Shown here: piece by piece, positions 32,596-46,049 of the stretch | How positions within the stretch are numbered: position 1 is the first letter of the stretch | How the letters are laid out: each line of letters starts with the position of its first letter | NCBI RefSeq assembly: GCF_958979055.1 | Contig: NC_084891.1 | Location: 2,422,501 to 2,486,500 of the forward strand | Source: Alnus glutinosa | Taxonomy: Eukaryota > Streptophyta > Magnoliopsida > Fagales > Betulaceae | Direction of reading: 5' to 3' | Length of the DNA stretch: 64,000 bases | Made by a program: the position numbers and the translations under genes | The notes under the pieces: model-generated | The model's database searches: none | Told to the model about the DNA's origin: nothing | The model's input: the letters and a program-made list of their open reading frames with translations, nothing else

Positions 32596-33759
32596 GATGA
32601 AGGCGCAAGTACTGAATTTATGTAATGAATGTTTGCCTTGATGGTGGTTGGTTTTGAAAGGAATTTAGCCATTTCAAGGTTTTTATTAGAAATAATACCA
32701 GACATTTTTGTTGTAAGTAGTAACTTTAGTCACTTTTGCTCATTCTTTTTAGGAGTTAACAAAAAAATCTTAACGGAATTGGGGATTGAAAGGGGCTGAA
32801 AAATCAAACAGCCACATTATAACAATTGATAATTTGGCAGTGACATTGCCAAACTAGTGATAGTTTGGGAGATAAGTACAGTATCCTCTGAAAATTATAG
32901 TACTCCTATCACCGCTCAAAGTCAAATAGGCATCATTGGATTTGTCTGGCAAGCTACTCTATTTTTTTTATTATTATTCTTTTTGAAAAAAGTTTACTCC
33001 TAAACATTCTAATCTCTATATTACATTAATTACTTTTTAACAACTTTTTTTCACTTTTTATATCACATCAATTGCTTTTTAACAACTCTTTCATACAAAA
33101 AAATTTACAACCTCAATCTACTTTATATTACATCAATTACCTTTTCTTACCATTTAAAAAAATTAAAAAATCAATACTCACATAAGCACCCACATCATCC
33201 TTTAATAATAGTCATTTTGTTGATGTTTGCTTTCAATTGTTAGCGGTCACAAGCAGTAGCACTGGATTCCCTCTGGCCAAAAAAGAAAACCCCAGCTTCT
33301 AGGTTTCATGATCAAGAATGCGAAGCATGCAATTCCTCTATATCACTAAACATTGGAGGCAATCTCCACCGTCCGTTTATTTTTGCACATGAAAACCTTC
33401 AGTGATTTTTTCTTTGGAGGTTAGCCAAACTCATGAATAAGAACCTTGTTTTATATGCTGCCTACCAAAATAACTCAAAACGATAAATGCCTAAAACGAA
33501 TTATAGTGTAAACAAAATAACAAACGATGTGGGATCCTAATCTATCATTTAGGATCCTCCATCTTTTCTAGCCTTGATAATTGAAAGAGACCACAAGGTA
33601 AATTCTTCAATGAACATTATCAACAGGGATACACAGAAATTCAAGAGTACCAATTCCAAATATTAACAAAAGAATAACCCACCTTGTAGTTGACAAACAG
33701 TTCAAAATTCCCAGAAGCCCAAGGACAACAAGCATGAGTCATGACCCTCTTAAAGACTC
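32596..33759. other. 3' intergenic spacer between convergent genes
   Basis: It holds the 3' UTRs of the hydrolase gene (+) and NRPD2 (-). An AATAAT near 32689 is a possible polyadenylation signal for the former. Bases 32940-33180 are AT-rich with T-runs and repeated TTACATCAATTACTTTTTA-like text. No gene seen. Confidence 0.5.
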
Positions 33760-36700
33760 TTAACAGAGCCGGGTTTCAAACTTCAGACTTATGCCCATGC
33801 TGAAAAGCTCCTGGCACAATAACTTGGCCCCATAAGGTACATTAACCTTAATAATGTCATCTACTGATTCACAAATCCGGCAATATGGACCCCTAATCTT
33901 ACGGCCACCAGGCACTGCCCGTTGGATCACATTCGCAACATTTTTGCATTTCCGGCAAATGTGCATCTGTGAGGAGTCGCTGAGTGTAAAGAGGCGTTCA
34001 TGCAGGTTTGCTGAGGCACCATGGGCTATAAGACAGTCACGCTCCATCTCACCAAACTTCACCCCACCAAAACGCTTCCGGTCTGCCACTGGTTGTCGGG
34101 TAAGAGGATGAACCGGACCAGTGTTGCGAAATTTTACTTTGTCTTCAGACATGTGGATCAGACGCTGATAGAATGTCGGGCCCATAAATATGAGGGAACG
34201 AACCATTTCACCAGTTCGGCCATTGTATACTCTCTCATTTCCCCATCTTGAAAATCCAGCCCTGCCACATATTAACCAATACAAGAATCAGTCTGGGGAC
34301 CATTTGAAGCAAACAAAACAAAGAGATAACAACAGGAGATTAAATATGGGAATACATGTATACAGAACTTGGAGAACAACATTCAACCTGGCAAATGAGC
34401 ACGTAAATCTAAGAAGAATCAGATAATCATAGTATGAAGAGGCATATCCTACAAAGCAAAACCACCATAACAAAACCACAATCTCAATATGGGCATTGGA
34501 ACTGCTGATAGGTCCTCTTGGCACAGATATACTGCCCCATTCCATAATAAGTGTCCTCCTTTCCTACTTGGTGTATTCCAAAATGAGTATCCTTCGTGCA
34601 ATTGTCAAGTATATAACTATTTTATTTCCTATATTAACCTTAATTATAAAACTGAAAAAAAAAAATACTGCCCCATTCCATAATAAGTGTCTTCCTTTCC
34701 TACTAGGTGTATTCCAAAATGAGTATCCTTCGTGCAATTGTCAAGTATATAACTATTTTATTTCCTATATTAACATTAATTATAAAACTGAATAAAAATA
34801 AGTGTCTACTCTTCGATTGTTAAAGCATTTAACAAGGGTAACAATTGAAAAAAACTATCAAAGATTCAAAGGCGTCAGTTGTCTTTGCATTTAGTATCTT
34901 TTCTTAATCTTTGTGTTTTGTCAAAAAGGACACTCATAATGGGATGGAGGAGTACTACTTAACGACACAAATTGTTGGGATCCACAAAATTTTATTTTTC
35001 CAAAGCAACTCAGGTAAGAAGAAAATTCAAAGAACCGTGCATTAATTTTTATGCATGGTGCAATGACATTGAATGAATTATTATGCTCGAGTATGACTGA
35101 TCACCTGTGAAGCTGTTCCGTGATGGCATCAATAGAGAGTGTGGAAAAAGGGGTGGCATATCTCAATGATCCACCACAGGCTATTCCCTTTCCTAAAGCA
35201 GCCTCTAGGAGTTGACCAGGAGTTTGTCGTGAAGGAAATGCATGTGGATTTATTACAATATCTGGAACTATCCCTTGTATTGTGAAAGGGAAGTTCTCTT
35301 GAGACTCCAAAAAACCTAACACACCTTTCTGCCCGTGCATGCTTGAGAATTTGTCTCCGAGACATGGGGATCGAACCTGGATTAAATTGTAATTAACGCA
35401 TCATCACAAATATTAATAAACACCATGTATACCCACTTATAGTAAAAGATTGAATCATCATACAGTACGGCCTTTTTTGGTAAGGGAGTGTGAGTTAAGG
35501 GCAGTAGTAAGAAGTAATAGATGTGAAATAAAATAAAATAAAAAAATAAAACAAAAAAAAAAATGTATGGAAAAGTGAAAAAGTTTTGTATTGTAGTGAA
35601 TTTTTTTTATTTTTTTTTTTTTTAATTTAAATAGTAATGAAAAGTTATTGATGTGATATAAAGTTAAAATGTTTTGAAGTTAATTGTTTTTAGGAAAAGT
35701 GGAGGGGGAGGAAGAATTTTCTCTCCCTTGCCAAACAAGGCCTACATGTTTTTGATATTATGCACATGGCCTACATGTTTTTGATATTATGCACATGTGC
35801 ATGTAAAAATCATATAGAGGTACAAGTATGTGCAAGTGTTGCCCGCGCACCTGCACATGCATCAACATGAGTTTGCATACAGGTTCAAGTGCAATATGGT
35901 AAACATTACCTGTCGCAGGGACACCACAGCAAAATTCTTTCCATCGTCATTAGAAGAGAGCACAACTTTCTGAACCATGCCCCTTTCAGTGTGCTTCAGT
36001 TTTATACTGTGATCAGCCCCTGAGTCTGCACACCTCCCTACAACAATGTCACCACTCTGCAGGTTTGCACCGATGAAAGGGAAACCATCATCATCAAGGC
36101 TGTCAACACGTCCAATCTTACTTTGAATCTTTCCAAAGTTTACACAGTCATCAGCCTTCCGCCGCTTTTCCAATGATTCCTTGTTGTCAACCTCAGCCTT
36201 ATAACTTCTGATGTGCTCAGACCGAAACATACCACGCTCCAACGAAGCCTTGTTCATTACCAAGGAATCCTCTTGATTGTACCCTAGGTGAACATTGACT
36301 GCCACGATAGCATTCTGACCATTGTAGAATTCAGGCTTTGGCAGTATTCCATGTTGACCCAGAGGATACCCTGGTTTTCCAAGACAATCAGAAGTCATTG
36401 TACGAAAAAGTGGCCTCTGGGGATAATGTAATTGGTGAGACAGAGTATCCACTCTGATGTCAGGATTTGTTGTGGAAAATCCAATAGCCTGTGAAGAGTG
36501 CTTCTGAGACTGGTAAAGGACCCTCCTTGCATGGTCATGATTTGCAAATGGGACAATTCCACAGCTCAAACCTAATAAAAATGACATGTCAAGTTCGCAG
36601 TGGGTATACTTAATAGGTGAATTACCCTCTTTTTCCATGAACAAATATTTAACACCCCATGCAGTTCGACAGTCTTCTTCTTCTTCAGTTCCAATTAGCT

Positions 36701-39700
36701 CAACTATTCCCTTGTACAAAAGAGATTGGAATGTGTAATTTTCAACTTTATATCCTTTAATCTTTGTCAAATTCTCAACAACTAGAAGAGGACGTAGAAT
36801 CCTTCCAGCATCAGAAAATATGCGTACTTCTTCATGTTTTTCATCTCTTTTGATTTCCAACTGCAAGACGAAATCATTATTAATGATGTTGAGAAAGCAA
36901 AAAGAATCTATAAAATAAAATAAACCAACTCAAGTTGCACAGTGGAAATCCAACTGTGGGTTAAGAACCCAAAGAAGAATAAACAGAAACTACTTCATAC
37001 TTCAACCAAGAAATGGGCAGTAGTTTAGGTATTTTTCAAAGCATTGGCTGGAGGTGGACCAATATCCATAGCAATTCTCACCGTTGTAATCATATCATTA
37101 TAGAAATACAAAAATAAGCAAATGGACAATTAAAATACCTATATAATCAAATAAATTAAATGTTATAGATAAAAGTGGAAAATAGATGCCAAACAACAGA
37201 GAAAATGAGATTTAGAGTGATAAGAGGAGCCTTCTGCCCCAGGTATTCAGCATAAACTAACTAGACAAGGCATCCACCACCAGTATAGCCCAGAGCAAGA
37301 ATCGTCCACTCACATCTAGCTTGCAGGGAGGTTGTACACTAGTATACATCAAAGTCAACCAATTTATGTATGTCTTTTGCCTGACACAGCTACCACATAC
37401 AAGATAGTTGGACGAGCTGACTTCCCCAAGCTCTTATAGAATATTAATATTTTATCCAATGTAATATTTCAATCATAATACAATATATCTGCCTGAAAAA
37501 TAGCACACAAATGGCTGCATGCCAAAACCAAAATGAAAGAAATCTGAAAAGCCTCTATGGGAATTGGGATAACTAATAGAGAACCTGATGTGACAACTGC
37601 TTCCTGCGTCTCTTGTTTCTGACCTGTGCAACAAATGAAATGGAATCTTTACAAACTCCTACCCACTCTCCATTCAAAAACACTTTATACTTTCCCCGTA
37701 GTGAAGCATCATCCGCCAATTCCTCCATCCCGCAATCGAAGAATTTGGAACTTACAGGCTCCAATATGTTTGTGCTTACTAGTCCAGTAATGGCCAAATT
37801 TTTTACAAGCCCACAATTTTCACCATCTGGAGTAGAGAGAAAGCATACCCTTCCCCAGTGAGAAGGATGTCTGCACAGAAAATCCTGTCAGATAATATTA
37901 CAGCACTCATTGCTAAACATCGCAAACACCAAACGCAGTAAGCACTCAACATTCCAACAGTCAAATATGCATATGATAGAGCAGACATAATTTTATATTG
38001 AACCCTGAGAGTCAAACAACTAATAATAGTCTATGCAGAAACAATAGAGGAAACAGCTAACTCAAATGCTGATAGCAATGTGAAATTAGATTAATCTCTT
38101 GAATCTCTAAAAAGCAAAAGACGGCAAAGAAAAAAGGAGGAAGGATGATTCAACCCATGTCTGTTACATCCATTTTTTTAAAAAAATAACAGTAATTGAT
38201 ACTTCTCAGTCGTGTTGGGCTAGCTTGGGGTATACCTAGACAGGGTGGTAGACCTTTTCGTATGTTGGAGAGGGCAATGTAACTGTCTATAGAATGCAGC
38301 CGTGTAGAAGATGGTTCAGTCATGCCTAATGTGGTCACTTTGAAGGAAAATAAATAATCAAAGTTTTGAAGACCGCATGGACGGTGGTGGAACTAAAATC
38401 TTTTTTCTCTAATACTCTTTATCATGAGAAATACTACATGTACTTTAACTTTTACAAAGAGAGCCTTACTAAGATGATGCGGAACTTATTCATTAGTACT
38501 CGTAGGATTTCTTTTTATTAATTGTTTTGATTATCTTCAATAAATAAGCTCCACATCAGTTAATAAGACTCTCTTTGTAAAAGTTTAAGTACAAGTAGCA
38601 TTTCTCCTTTATCATTAGACGACTGCTTTTGACTACCTTAATATGTCTAGCTTTCATGATTTTCTTGATCTGTTTTTTCATTTTTTTGGCTAGATGTATC
38701 TCTTGTATACTACATGTGTGCCTAAGTTGTGCTTTTGCACTTTTTAATGATATTTCGATTACTAGTTTAAAAAAAAAAAACCACCAATCCTACCAGGATT
38801 TCACAGTTGATATAATGTCATTCTTATTTCCATTCATCATCATCATTCACTTTCTCACTTCCTCTCCAATATTTCAGTTCCAACCAAGAAAAACATACAT
38901 ATAAGTTGTGAAGCCTGATAAGAAGCAGAATTTATAATGGAGGGAGTTGCAACTTTGACCGAGGAAATTAATATACATTCCAAGAAAATTTCACTTGATT
39001 CCCTGTTCCTTCTTGATCTTCCATTAAGTTTCCAAAGCACGTGCATTCAAGAACAAAAATGATCAAGAAGTAAAAACGCATGATGTAATGAATCTTCTTC
39101 TTTTTTGGGATAAAATTCAGTATCTTCATTTTAACATAACATCAATTTTATAAAAGACACCAATCTAACAGTCAGGTCAAAGACCTATGTGCCACCATTC
39201 TCTTAATCACGGGAATGGAAAGAGTGCCACAACGAGTCCTGAAAAATTCAAACTAAGACCAGGCACTTTTTTTTTATAAGAATCCAATCTCATTAAAAGC
39301 AGAAGGCGCCCCTTAGTACATTGAGAGTATACAAAGGAAACACCTAATTAGAACGAGAAAAGCGAGCAAGAAAGTCATCAAAGCTAAACGACGAAGGATA
39401 CAAATAAGCCGTGGTCCAAAGGTACAATGAGATATACTAATTACTTTTCCCGTTAATTAATTTGTTAGCTGAGATCTGATCTTTTCAAATTGTTTGTACA
39501 GTCAGGTTATATCTTGAAACACGATTAGTTGTTTCGATCAAGTAACACATTACACACAAGCTGCGACCTATGCCTGATGCAATACTAAAAAATTAATTTA
39601 ACTTTTAAAGGTGAAGAAACCATTAATGCTAAATGGACCAGGACATAATGTTGATGATACCATTAACCCAAGCATAAAAATCAAAAGGACATAATGTTGA

Positions 39701-42700
39701 AGAAACTATTAATGCTTTTTGTTATGACGAGGAACCCCTCCGAGGCAGGTACACTTAGTGTACCCACTCCTATCTAGTAAATCTCGGACCCTTGTACAGC
39801 CCCCTCCACACAGATGAGGTAATACTCCGGCTTTGCCGGCGGACTAGCCCCAAGAAATTGCTTGCACCCAAGGGGATAAAGAGACTATTAATATATCAAA
39901 AGGAGATTGTTTGGCACAATAACCCAAGCATATTCATTCAACCAATAAGCCAACTATGGTGAAGGTATAGCCAGTATTGCAAGGAAAAACAACACTTAAT
40001 ATGTGTTCAATACAACTTACGGGTATCTGGCATCTCCAACCTTCCCAGCATACTGAACCTGCTGCCGTGTCCTCCTCATTTCAGCCATTGTCTGCAATGG
40101 ATTTGTTCGCCCTAGTGTTGCCACTACACCTGAAATCCTTTCCATCCTCTTGAAAGGATGCGACCATGCTCCAGTTGAGAAGGCCCTCGTAAGACCATTG
40201 GTGATTATAGAAGCATCCAGATAGTGTTCAATTGGACGCACAATTCGATCTCCATAAAGGTCTCTCTGCAGAACCTTTGCCATGCGCCTCCGTGCATGTG
40301 CAAGATGTACTTTCAGCTCTCGCTCAAGCAGCTCACCAGCCAAATCAAACCTCTTGTTTCTAAAATCATCCCTGTTATCGCATTTTCTGCGGCCAGAGTA
40401 AGCTTGTAAGAGGCACTTCACCATATACCCAAGAAAACTTGCCTTTAGCTTTGGAACATTGAGACTGGGAAACAGATACTTGCTAATGCACTCTTCAATA
40501 GATTCCCCAGGAGGAAATTTGGTACTCTTTACAAGTTTATCCACAAAAGTAAGAGCTTTCTTCCCTATACGAAATCCCTCACATCTCTCATCAGCATCAT
40601 GAATTGATGCAAATAGTATATTTGATATGCTGGCATCTTCACTGTCATAATCTATCAGATCAATAACTTCTCTGTCTGATGACACACCAAGAGCGAAAAA
40701 CAATATCCATAAAGGGATCTCTGTTGACAAAAAATATACAGTAAGAACTTTCTCTCCCCCTTTGATATCCTCAACTTTAGAAACCTCCACTAGCTTCATG
40801 ATTAACCTATTCTTCTTCATTTCTGACTTGTATGCAACTGTCCAACCTTGACTATTCAAAATCCAAAGCCTCTTCAAACTGATCTGCTCTTGTGCAATAA
40901 ATGTCTGGAATAAAGACTATATATTATAAAAATATTTGGCAACAAAAATGTAAACAAAACAAATATCTACCTATAATAACTATTCCGAATTGCACCTTGA
41001 AGTTACAGACAAAATTTTAGAGACAGCAAAGAAGTGGAAATATGTAAAACAACCAAAAATGTAAGGAATCAAAATAACTACCTATAATAAATATAAAGAA
41101 TAATGCCTAGAATTTTACAGGTGAAAAGAAACTTTTCCAATGAAGAAATCAAAAGCTAATAATAATGTTATTCAAACTCACCTTCTCTGCACCCTTAACT
41201 AAAAAATAACCTCCATGATCGAAATCACAATCACCTTTCTCGGCTTCTTTCATCCAGCACAGGTCAGACTTCACCATAACAGGGATCCTCCCTATTATGA
41301 TATCCCTATTATCTTCACTTACAATACTCCTGTCAATATATTGATCTTTTCCAGTTTTAAACTTGTCACTTCTAACAAGTTTTTGAGTATAAACCTGATA
41401 AATTACATGAGTGGAACACACTATTAGATAGTAAATTATTGTCAGCAGATAAACTACACATGAAAATGACACATATGCATAATATACACGAAGAATTCGT
41501 CAAACTACGATATTGTGCAGTATATTTCGCTATAGGATCCTTTTCTTAAAGAGTTTGCACTTAAAAAAAGCTGCCTGTGACTGTGTCATATTATTCAGAA
41601 AGAGGGTATAAAGTACAAAAACAGAAAATAAAAATAACAAGATAAATGCAGTTTATTTGCACTTAATAAGGAACAATACCTTCAAATCAATTACCATGTC
41701 CTGTAGAGGAACATAATGACAAATCAAGATATAGAAGCGGTTGTGTTCACAGAACAATCAACAGCACAATGTTGCACTGGTTATTTCAACTTTCAAGCCA
41801 ATCATGTAATCAACCACCACCAAAAAAAAAAAAAAAAAAAAAGAAGAAGATAAAAAAAAAAAAGGAGAGTTATTGCTAGTAAGGGCCAAGTCAGTCGATG
41901 AGATTAAAGAGAACAAGCACTCGTGGACCTACCCAACTTCAGCTAGGCACTTGGCTTACGTCATATTCTCAAAAGCAATTAAGTAGTACATTTTCTATTT
42001 TTTATTTTTTATGACGGAGAAACCCCCTTACAAGGCCACTTCGTGTATCCACCCTTGAAGGATAAACCCCGAACCCATGTAACACACCCCCACCACACAG
42101 ATTGGTTAAATGTGGCTTTCACCAAGGGTGTGGCCCAAAGTAGTATATTTTTTATTAACACAACATAATCTAAGAACTCCACTATCCTCTACTAAAATAA
42201 CAAAAATAGTTAAATCAGCATTTACTTAGCTGAGGCATGCAGAAATAATGATACAGAACCTAGCAATGAGATGGGACAGTTATAGCATCAACCCAAATGA
42301 CAATCACTTGTCGGAATGAAATGGGCAAATTGTACTGGTTTAATAGTATTCACCTGTACATGAATATTCACTTTCATCCTTGATGAGTATGTCATGTTCT
42401 GAAGCCGGGCATGCCTAGGAAGCATATTGTACTCCTTCCCGTTTCCATCACCACTCTCACCACCCCAGAAGCTTGGCTTATCAAGGTTGACCTTCCCAAA
42501 CCTAACCGACGCATACCGCCACTCACTTTCTCCTTTCTTTGATGGATCATAGCCAGGCTCAACTACAATCTCACCAAAAGAATCGAAGATCTTTTGAAGA
42601 CTATTCTTGATAAAATCATTGTACGAGTTGATCTGGTGACTGATCAGACCATACTCATTGAAAAATGACATTGCTGCCTTCTTACAAAATCTTCTAAGAG

Positions 42701-42797
42701 ACTCTTCATCCAAATCATGGATGCTACTTGACTCAAGAAATTCATCATCGTCTAAATCCAAATCCATATCTTCCTTGGCCTCTGATGATGCCCCCAT
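33760..42797 (-). CDS. NRPD2: DNA-directed RNA polymerases IV and V subunit 2 (7 coding exons, 1183 aa)
   Basis: Coding exons on the minus strand: 42797-42354, 41394-41182, 40904-40021, 37870-37585, 36860-35910, 35376-35105, 34261-33760. They join in phase to 1183 residues, close to the family's roughly 1170. This is the second-largest subunit shared by Pol IV and Pol V, nuclear enzymes of RNA-directed DNA methylation. Visible motifs include the acidic N-terminus, FCKKAA...[38 protein letters not shown], a metal-binding GYNQEDS near residue 802, [20 protein letters not shown], and a C-terminal zinc site of two CxxC pairs (about 1119-1122 and 1144-1147). The wording is Pol IV/V-specific rather than NRPB2. 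I use the first ATG in frame after the acceptor at 42809; a 5' UTR exon precedes it. The gene appears intact; its introns hold several MITEs and SINE-like insertions. Confidence 0.96.
34533..34952. mobile_element. Stowaway-like MITE with internal tandem duplication (NRPD2 intron 6)
   Basis: The terminal wording CTGCCCCATTCCATAATAAG and its inverse CTCCTCCATCCCATTATGAG, both continuing into TGTCC, are flanked by TA on both sides, as in Tc1/Mariner MITEs. Inside, a 135-bp unit including the left terminal repeat is present twice (34531-34665 and 34666-34799). Confidence 0.75.
38425..38606. mobile_element. hAT-type MITE, 182 bp (NRPD2 intron 3)
   Basis: Terminal inverted repeats run GAGAAATACTACATGTACTT and, inverted at the right end, GAGAAATGCTACTTGTACTT. 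An 8-bp duplication CTTTATCA lies at 38417-38424 and 38607-38614. A second copy of almost the same length is at 46650. Confidence 0.85.
39266..39410. repeat. Truncated non-LTR retrotransposon end (LINE/SINE-like)
   Basis: TTTTTTTTATAAGAATCCAA followed by CTCATTAAAAGCAGAAGG..., then ...GTATACAAAGGAAACACC: the same TTTTTGATAAGTAA-type poly-T head and CATTAAAA...GTATACAA body recur near 6810, 43362 and 55215. This is typical of a 3'-end repeat in reverse orientation. Confidence 0.5.
39721..39885. repeat. SINE-like insertion (NRPD2 intron 3)
   Basis: TTATGACGAGGAACCCCTCC, then TACACTTAGTGTACCCACTC and CCCCTCCACACAGATGAGGT: a GC-richer block in AT-rich intron. It shares order and wording with the block at 42010-42150. 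Confidence 0.5.
42008..42150. repeat. SINE-like insertion, second member (NRPD2 intron 1)
   Basis: TTATGACGGAGAAACCCCCT, then CTTCGTGTATCCACCCTTGA and CCCCACCACACAGATTGGTT: the same layout as 39721-39885. Confidence 0.5.
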
Positions 42798-42808
42798 TGG
42801 CTTCAAAA

Positions 42809-43950
42809 TCTGTGACAGAAAACAAGGACAACAAGATTAATAATAAAATTAAAATCGTCAAAGGGTGCATATTAAAAACCCTAATTCTCCACTTAGCAGT
42901 GGAGACACCTGTGGCAAAGAAAAGAAAAATAAAACTTATACCTGTTGAGTCCATTCAGCAGCCGAACAGAAATCATTTCTTGTTTTCTCATGACAAAATA
43001 GAGAAGCCACAGAGACAAAGCATGACAAAGTAAATCTTCTAAAAACACGTCATATACCCAAAAGCCCAAGCGAAAAAAAATATAAACATATAGACGCAAG
43101 AAATGCACCAGTTTATTCCTCTGTCATCTGACTCTCTTTTCAAATTATGTAAAAGGCAGCTTCTCATTAATCAATTATTGCTTCTAATCCCAAAAGAACA
43201 AAGACATAATTTCCAAAAAGACATCTTCAGCACGCCTCAATCTATTGTCTTAACCCTTATGTGTATCAGTCAAGTTCAAAACTTTTTAGATACAAGCTGC
43301 CCTCAAAAATGCTAAAAGGTCTTCATATTTGCGCTAGCATTAAATGCTTCAGTCACAAACTTTTTTTTGATAAGTAAAATGCTTCAGTCACAAACTAAAC
43401 CTTAAACCTTCAAACACTTAGAAAAGTCACATTTTTGCATAAGCTCTAGACCCCAAGCAGCAAAATATAAGCAAAATGAAACAAACCCACATACAAAAAC
43501 CAGCTTCTTCCTCTACCCTCAAACTTTTCCTTCCCAAAACAAAGCGCATTCTAAACATATTTGGGGACTTGGCTTTTCCTTTCCTTACTTCCTTTCCAAA
43601 ACACCGCAAACAAATAAAAAATTAATCCTTTCCTGAAACCAATCACTTCACATCCACCAGTTGCATTCAACAAAATTCTTCATACTAAAATCTGATGCTT
43701 TTTTCCCGAAACTCCAACTTAATCATTAAAAAAACAAAAACAGGCAAAAACATAAAATTTGTATTTTGAGAGAGAGAGAGACTTACATTTAGCTTTCAGT
43801 GACTGTGATTTTCACTTGACTCGAAGACAAAACCCTAAACCCTTCTCTGTTGAAATCTTCCCTATAGGAGTTCCAAAAAAAATTCCAAAATTAGTGCTTT
43901 CTAGGGCTTTCACACTCCCTGCTACACAATGTGTGTGCGATTTCTAGGGT
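42809..43950 (-). other. NRPD2 5' UTR intron and leader exon
   Basis: On the minus strand a donor AAAT-GTAAGTCTC at 43786 and the acceptor TTTTCTGTCACAG just above 42809 define a roughly 1-kb leader intron; only 12 nt of UTR precede the ATG in the second exon. The leader exon (43787 to about 43950) starts near TCTAGAAATCGCACACACAT. The exact transcription start is not visible. A GA/CT run (43770-43780) lies at the start of the intron. Confidence 0.65.
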
Positions 43951-44650
43951 TTCTTCACACTACACTCTCACTTCCACAGAGTATTCAGTTTGGTGAGAGC
44001 GTAGACGAAGAAGACGACGACTGTCTTGAGATTAACGTCCCCCCACGAATCGGAAATGACCCGCTTTTTGGAGTGGGGTCCTCTTCGGGATTCAAAGGAC
44101 AATTTTGTCCTCCTCACGCGAGTTGGAGTTACGAGAGTAGTGCGGTACTGTGCGGAGACAAGGAGGCGTAAAAGACGCATGTGCCCTTAATAGTTAAAGT
44201 CAATGCCTCGTTGGGTGGGTGGGATTCGTGATTCAGATGATAATTTGGTCATTTTGAATGTCAGTGAAAAAGTCCGTGGTACAGTGTACGGGAAGAGAAG
44301 ACCGATAATGTGAGGTTAGAATGGGAAGAGCAGTCTAATGCTTATATATAGATGACTAATAATAGTCATTATTATCAAAAATTGTGTTTATGTTATCAAT
44401 GTAAAAACTAATGGCTCAGCAAATTTTAGTTAAATTTTAATTAAAAATTTATATTTTTTGTTTTGGCTACATCTTTTTCGAAGCATCTGTATTCTATTTT
44501 TTTATTTTGGTTATTTATTTTTATTATTTTATTTCAATATTCTATTTTATCCTTTTTCCAATAATTATATTTTTTAAAAAAAATATATATCTTTTCTTAA
44601 TAGTTATATATTCAAAAATTGGTCTTTTTTCCACTATCATATTTTGAAAA
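43951..44650. other. Intergenic region upstream of NRPD2
   Basis: It contains the probable NRPD2 promoter (minus-strand direction) up to about 44300, then AT-rich DNA. A 70-80 codon open frame on either strand near 43930-44180 has no family resemblance. Confidence 0.4.
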
Positions 44651-45075
44651 GAACACTTCACTTGCCACTTCTAATATTTTATCACTTTTATAATTATATC
44701 TTTAAACTTTAAAAAATGTCAATTTAATATATCCATCTTTCGGTTATTTTTTTTTTTTTTTTAATTTTAACCCTCCGTTAGCCATTAAGATTCTCGTAGG
44801 AGTGTCAAAACTCCCAAATCGCCCATCTTTTTTAGGAAAAAAAAATTGCAAAGATTTAGGCGCTGGTCAAAATTTAATAGAATTTATAAAAATACCAATG
44901 ACATAATCTTTGAAAAAAATATATATTTTATAAATTTTGATAAAATTTAACGAAAAATTTATCGAATTGTTAAAATTGAAAATCGATACATTAAATTGAC
45001 ACTTTTTAAAATTTAAGAGTATAATTGCAAAAGTGATTAAAGATTTAAATAGTAAGTGAAATTTACCATATTTTA
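44651..45075. repeat. Degenerate Mutator-type MITE, relative of the 30.5-kb element
   Basis: The left end ACACTTCACTTGCCACTTCT and the right end (inverse complement) AAATTTCACTTACTATTTAA resemble the ends of the 30478 element, with matching inner wording (ATTGCAAA...GATTAAAG; CATTAAATTGACACTTTTTA). A 9-bp duplication is not clear. Confidence 0.5.
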
Positions 45076-45109
45076 GGGCAAAAAATGCTAAAAATACACT
45101 TTTACTTAA

Positions 45110-45290
45110 TAATTATTTCACAATAATAACGTGGCAGTCCCAGCTCCCAACTAAGAACTAACCTTTGAATTAACCATTACTTTAAAAAATATATATATAT
45201 AATTCAATGGCCGGTTGAGATTGACACCTCAATATTGTAAGATAATTGTAGATAAACCTTTGACACATCTGTATTAATTTATAGCATTAC
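45110..45290. repeat. MITE related to 60.45 and 60.73 kb copies
   Basis: ATTTCACAATAATAACGTGG at the left and CCTCAATATTGTAAGATAAT at the right flank a ...GGTTGAGATTGACA centre; the same order occurs at 60449-60626 and 60726-60885. Confidence 0.45.
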
Positions 45291-46049
45291 TCTTTTTAGT
45301 GCTATATTGCTCAACAAATTTGTTTAGCGTACATTAGGCTCACCAAATTTCTTATTTATTTAAATATTGTTTTGAAAAAAAAAAAACTTTGACTAGCTAA
45401 ATAAAAAATAAAAATGCTCTAATAAGAGCATTAATATTTAACCAACCAAATGATTTTGTAGTCAAATTTGGTAGAATGCATTAAAATCACTCCACATTAC
45501 TACATATTTTTTGGAGTTTCTAGTTAACTGTAGCCAGCATTGAATCAGCTTTAAATTAATCTCCCTACTTTTTCTTCTTCTTTTTTGTGGAAAAATGCTA
45601 CTTTATAAACAAAATTTAGTTAAACATTTGCTAAGTCTAATGGTAGCTCTAATAATTTAAGAAATTGTCGAAATATTAAGAGTGACCATGAACATTATTT
45701 GAACATGTAGTAAATTGTCCCTTTGTTTGAACTTATATTTAAATTCTTTATGATCAAGTTTTATCAAAATTCCTTTTGTGCAATAATTCTCTCGGAATCG
45801 TTTTTAATTAGGATCAATAATTATTTGATGCATGAAATGGAAGAATAACATGTACCAAGAGGCTAATTACAAAGGCTTTGTTTGTTAACACATTTTTATC
45901 ATATCTTTTGTTGTATGCTTTCAAAACAAAAATATTAACAAATAACTCAAAATACGAAATACAAAAAACAACTTTCACTTTTAAATCAAATCAAAACATA
46001 TATATATAAAAACATCAATAAACATAGCCTTACAATTTTTCCATGCTTG
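45291..46049. other. Intergenic, AT-rich, nothing recognised
   Basis: It contains a CTCTAATAAGAGCATT motif (45418-45433) like the MITE end at 16500, and a TATATATA run near 46000. No gene seen. Confidence 0.4.

Noticed and set aside
32940-33180. Possible MITE in the spacer between the convergent genes
   Set aside because: Repeated T-rich text without inverted ends or target duplication that I could see.
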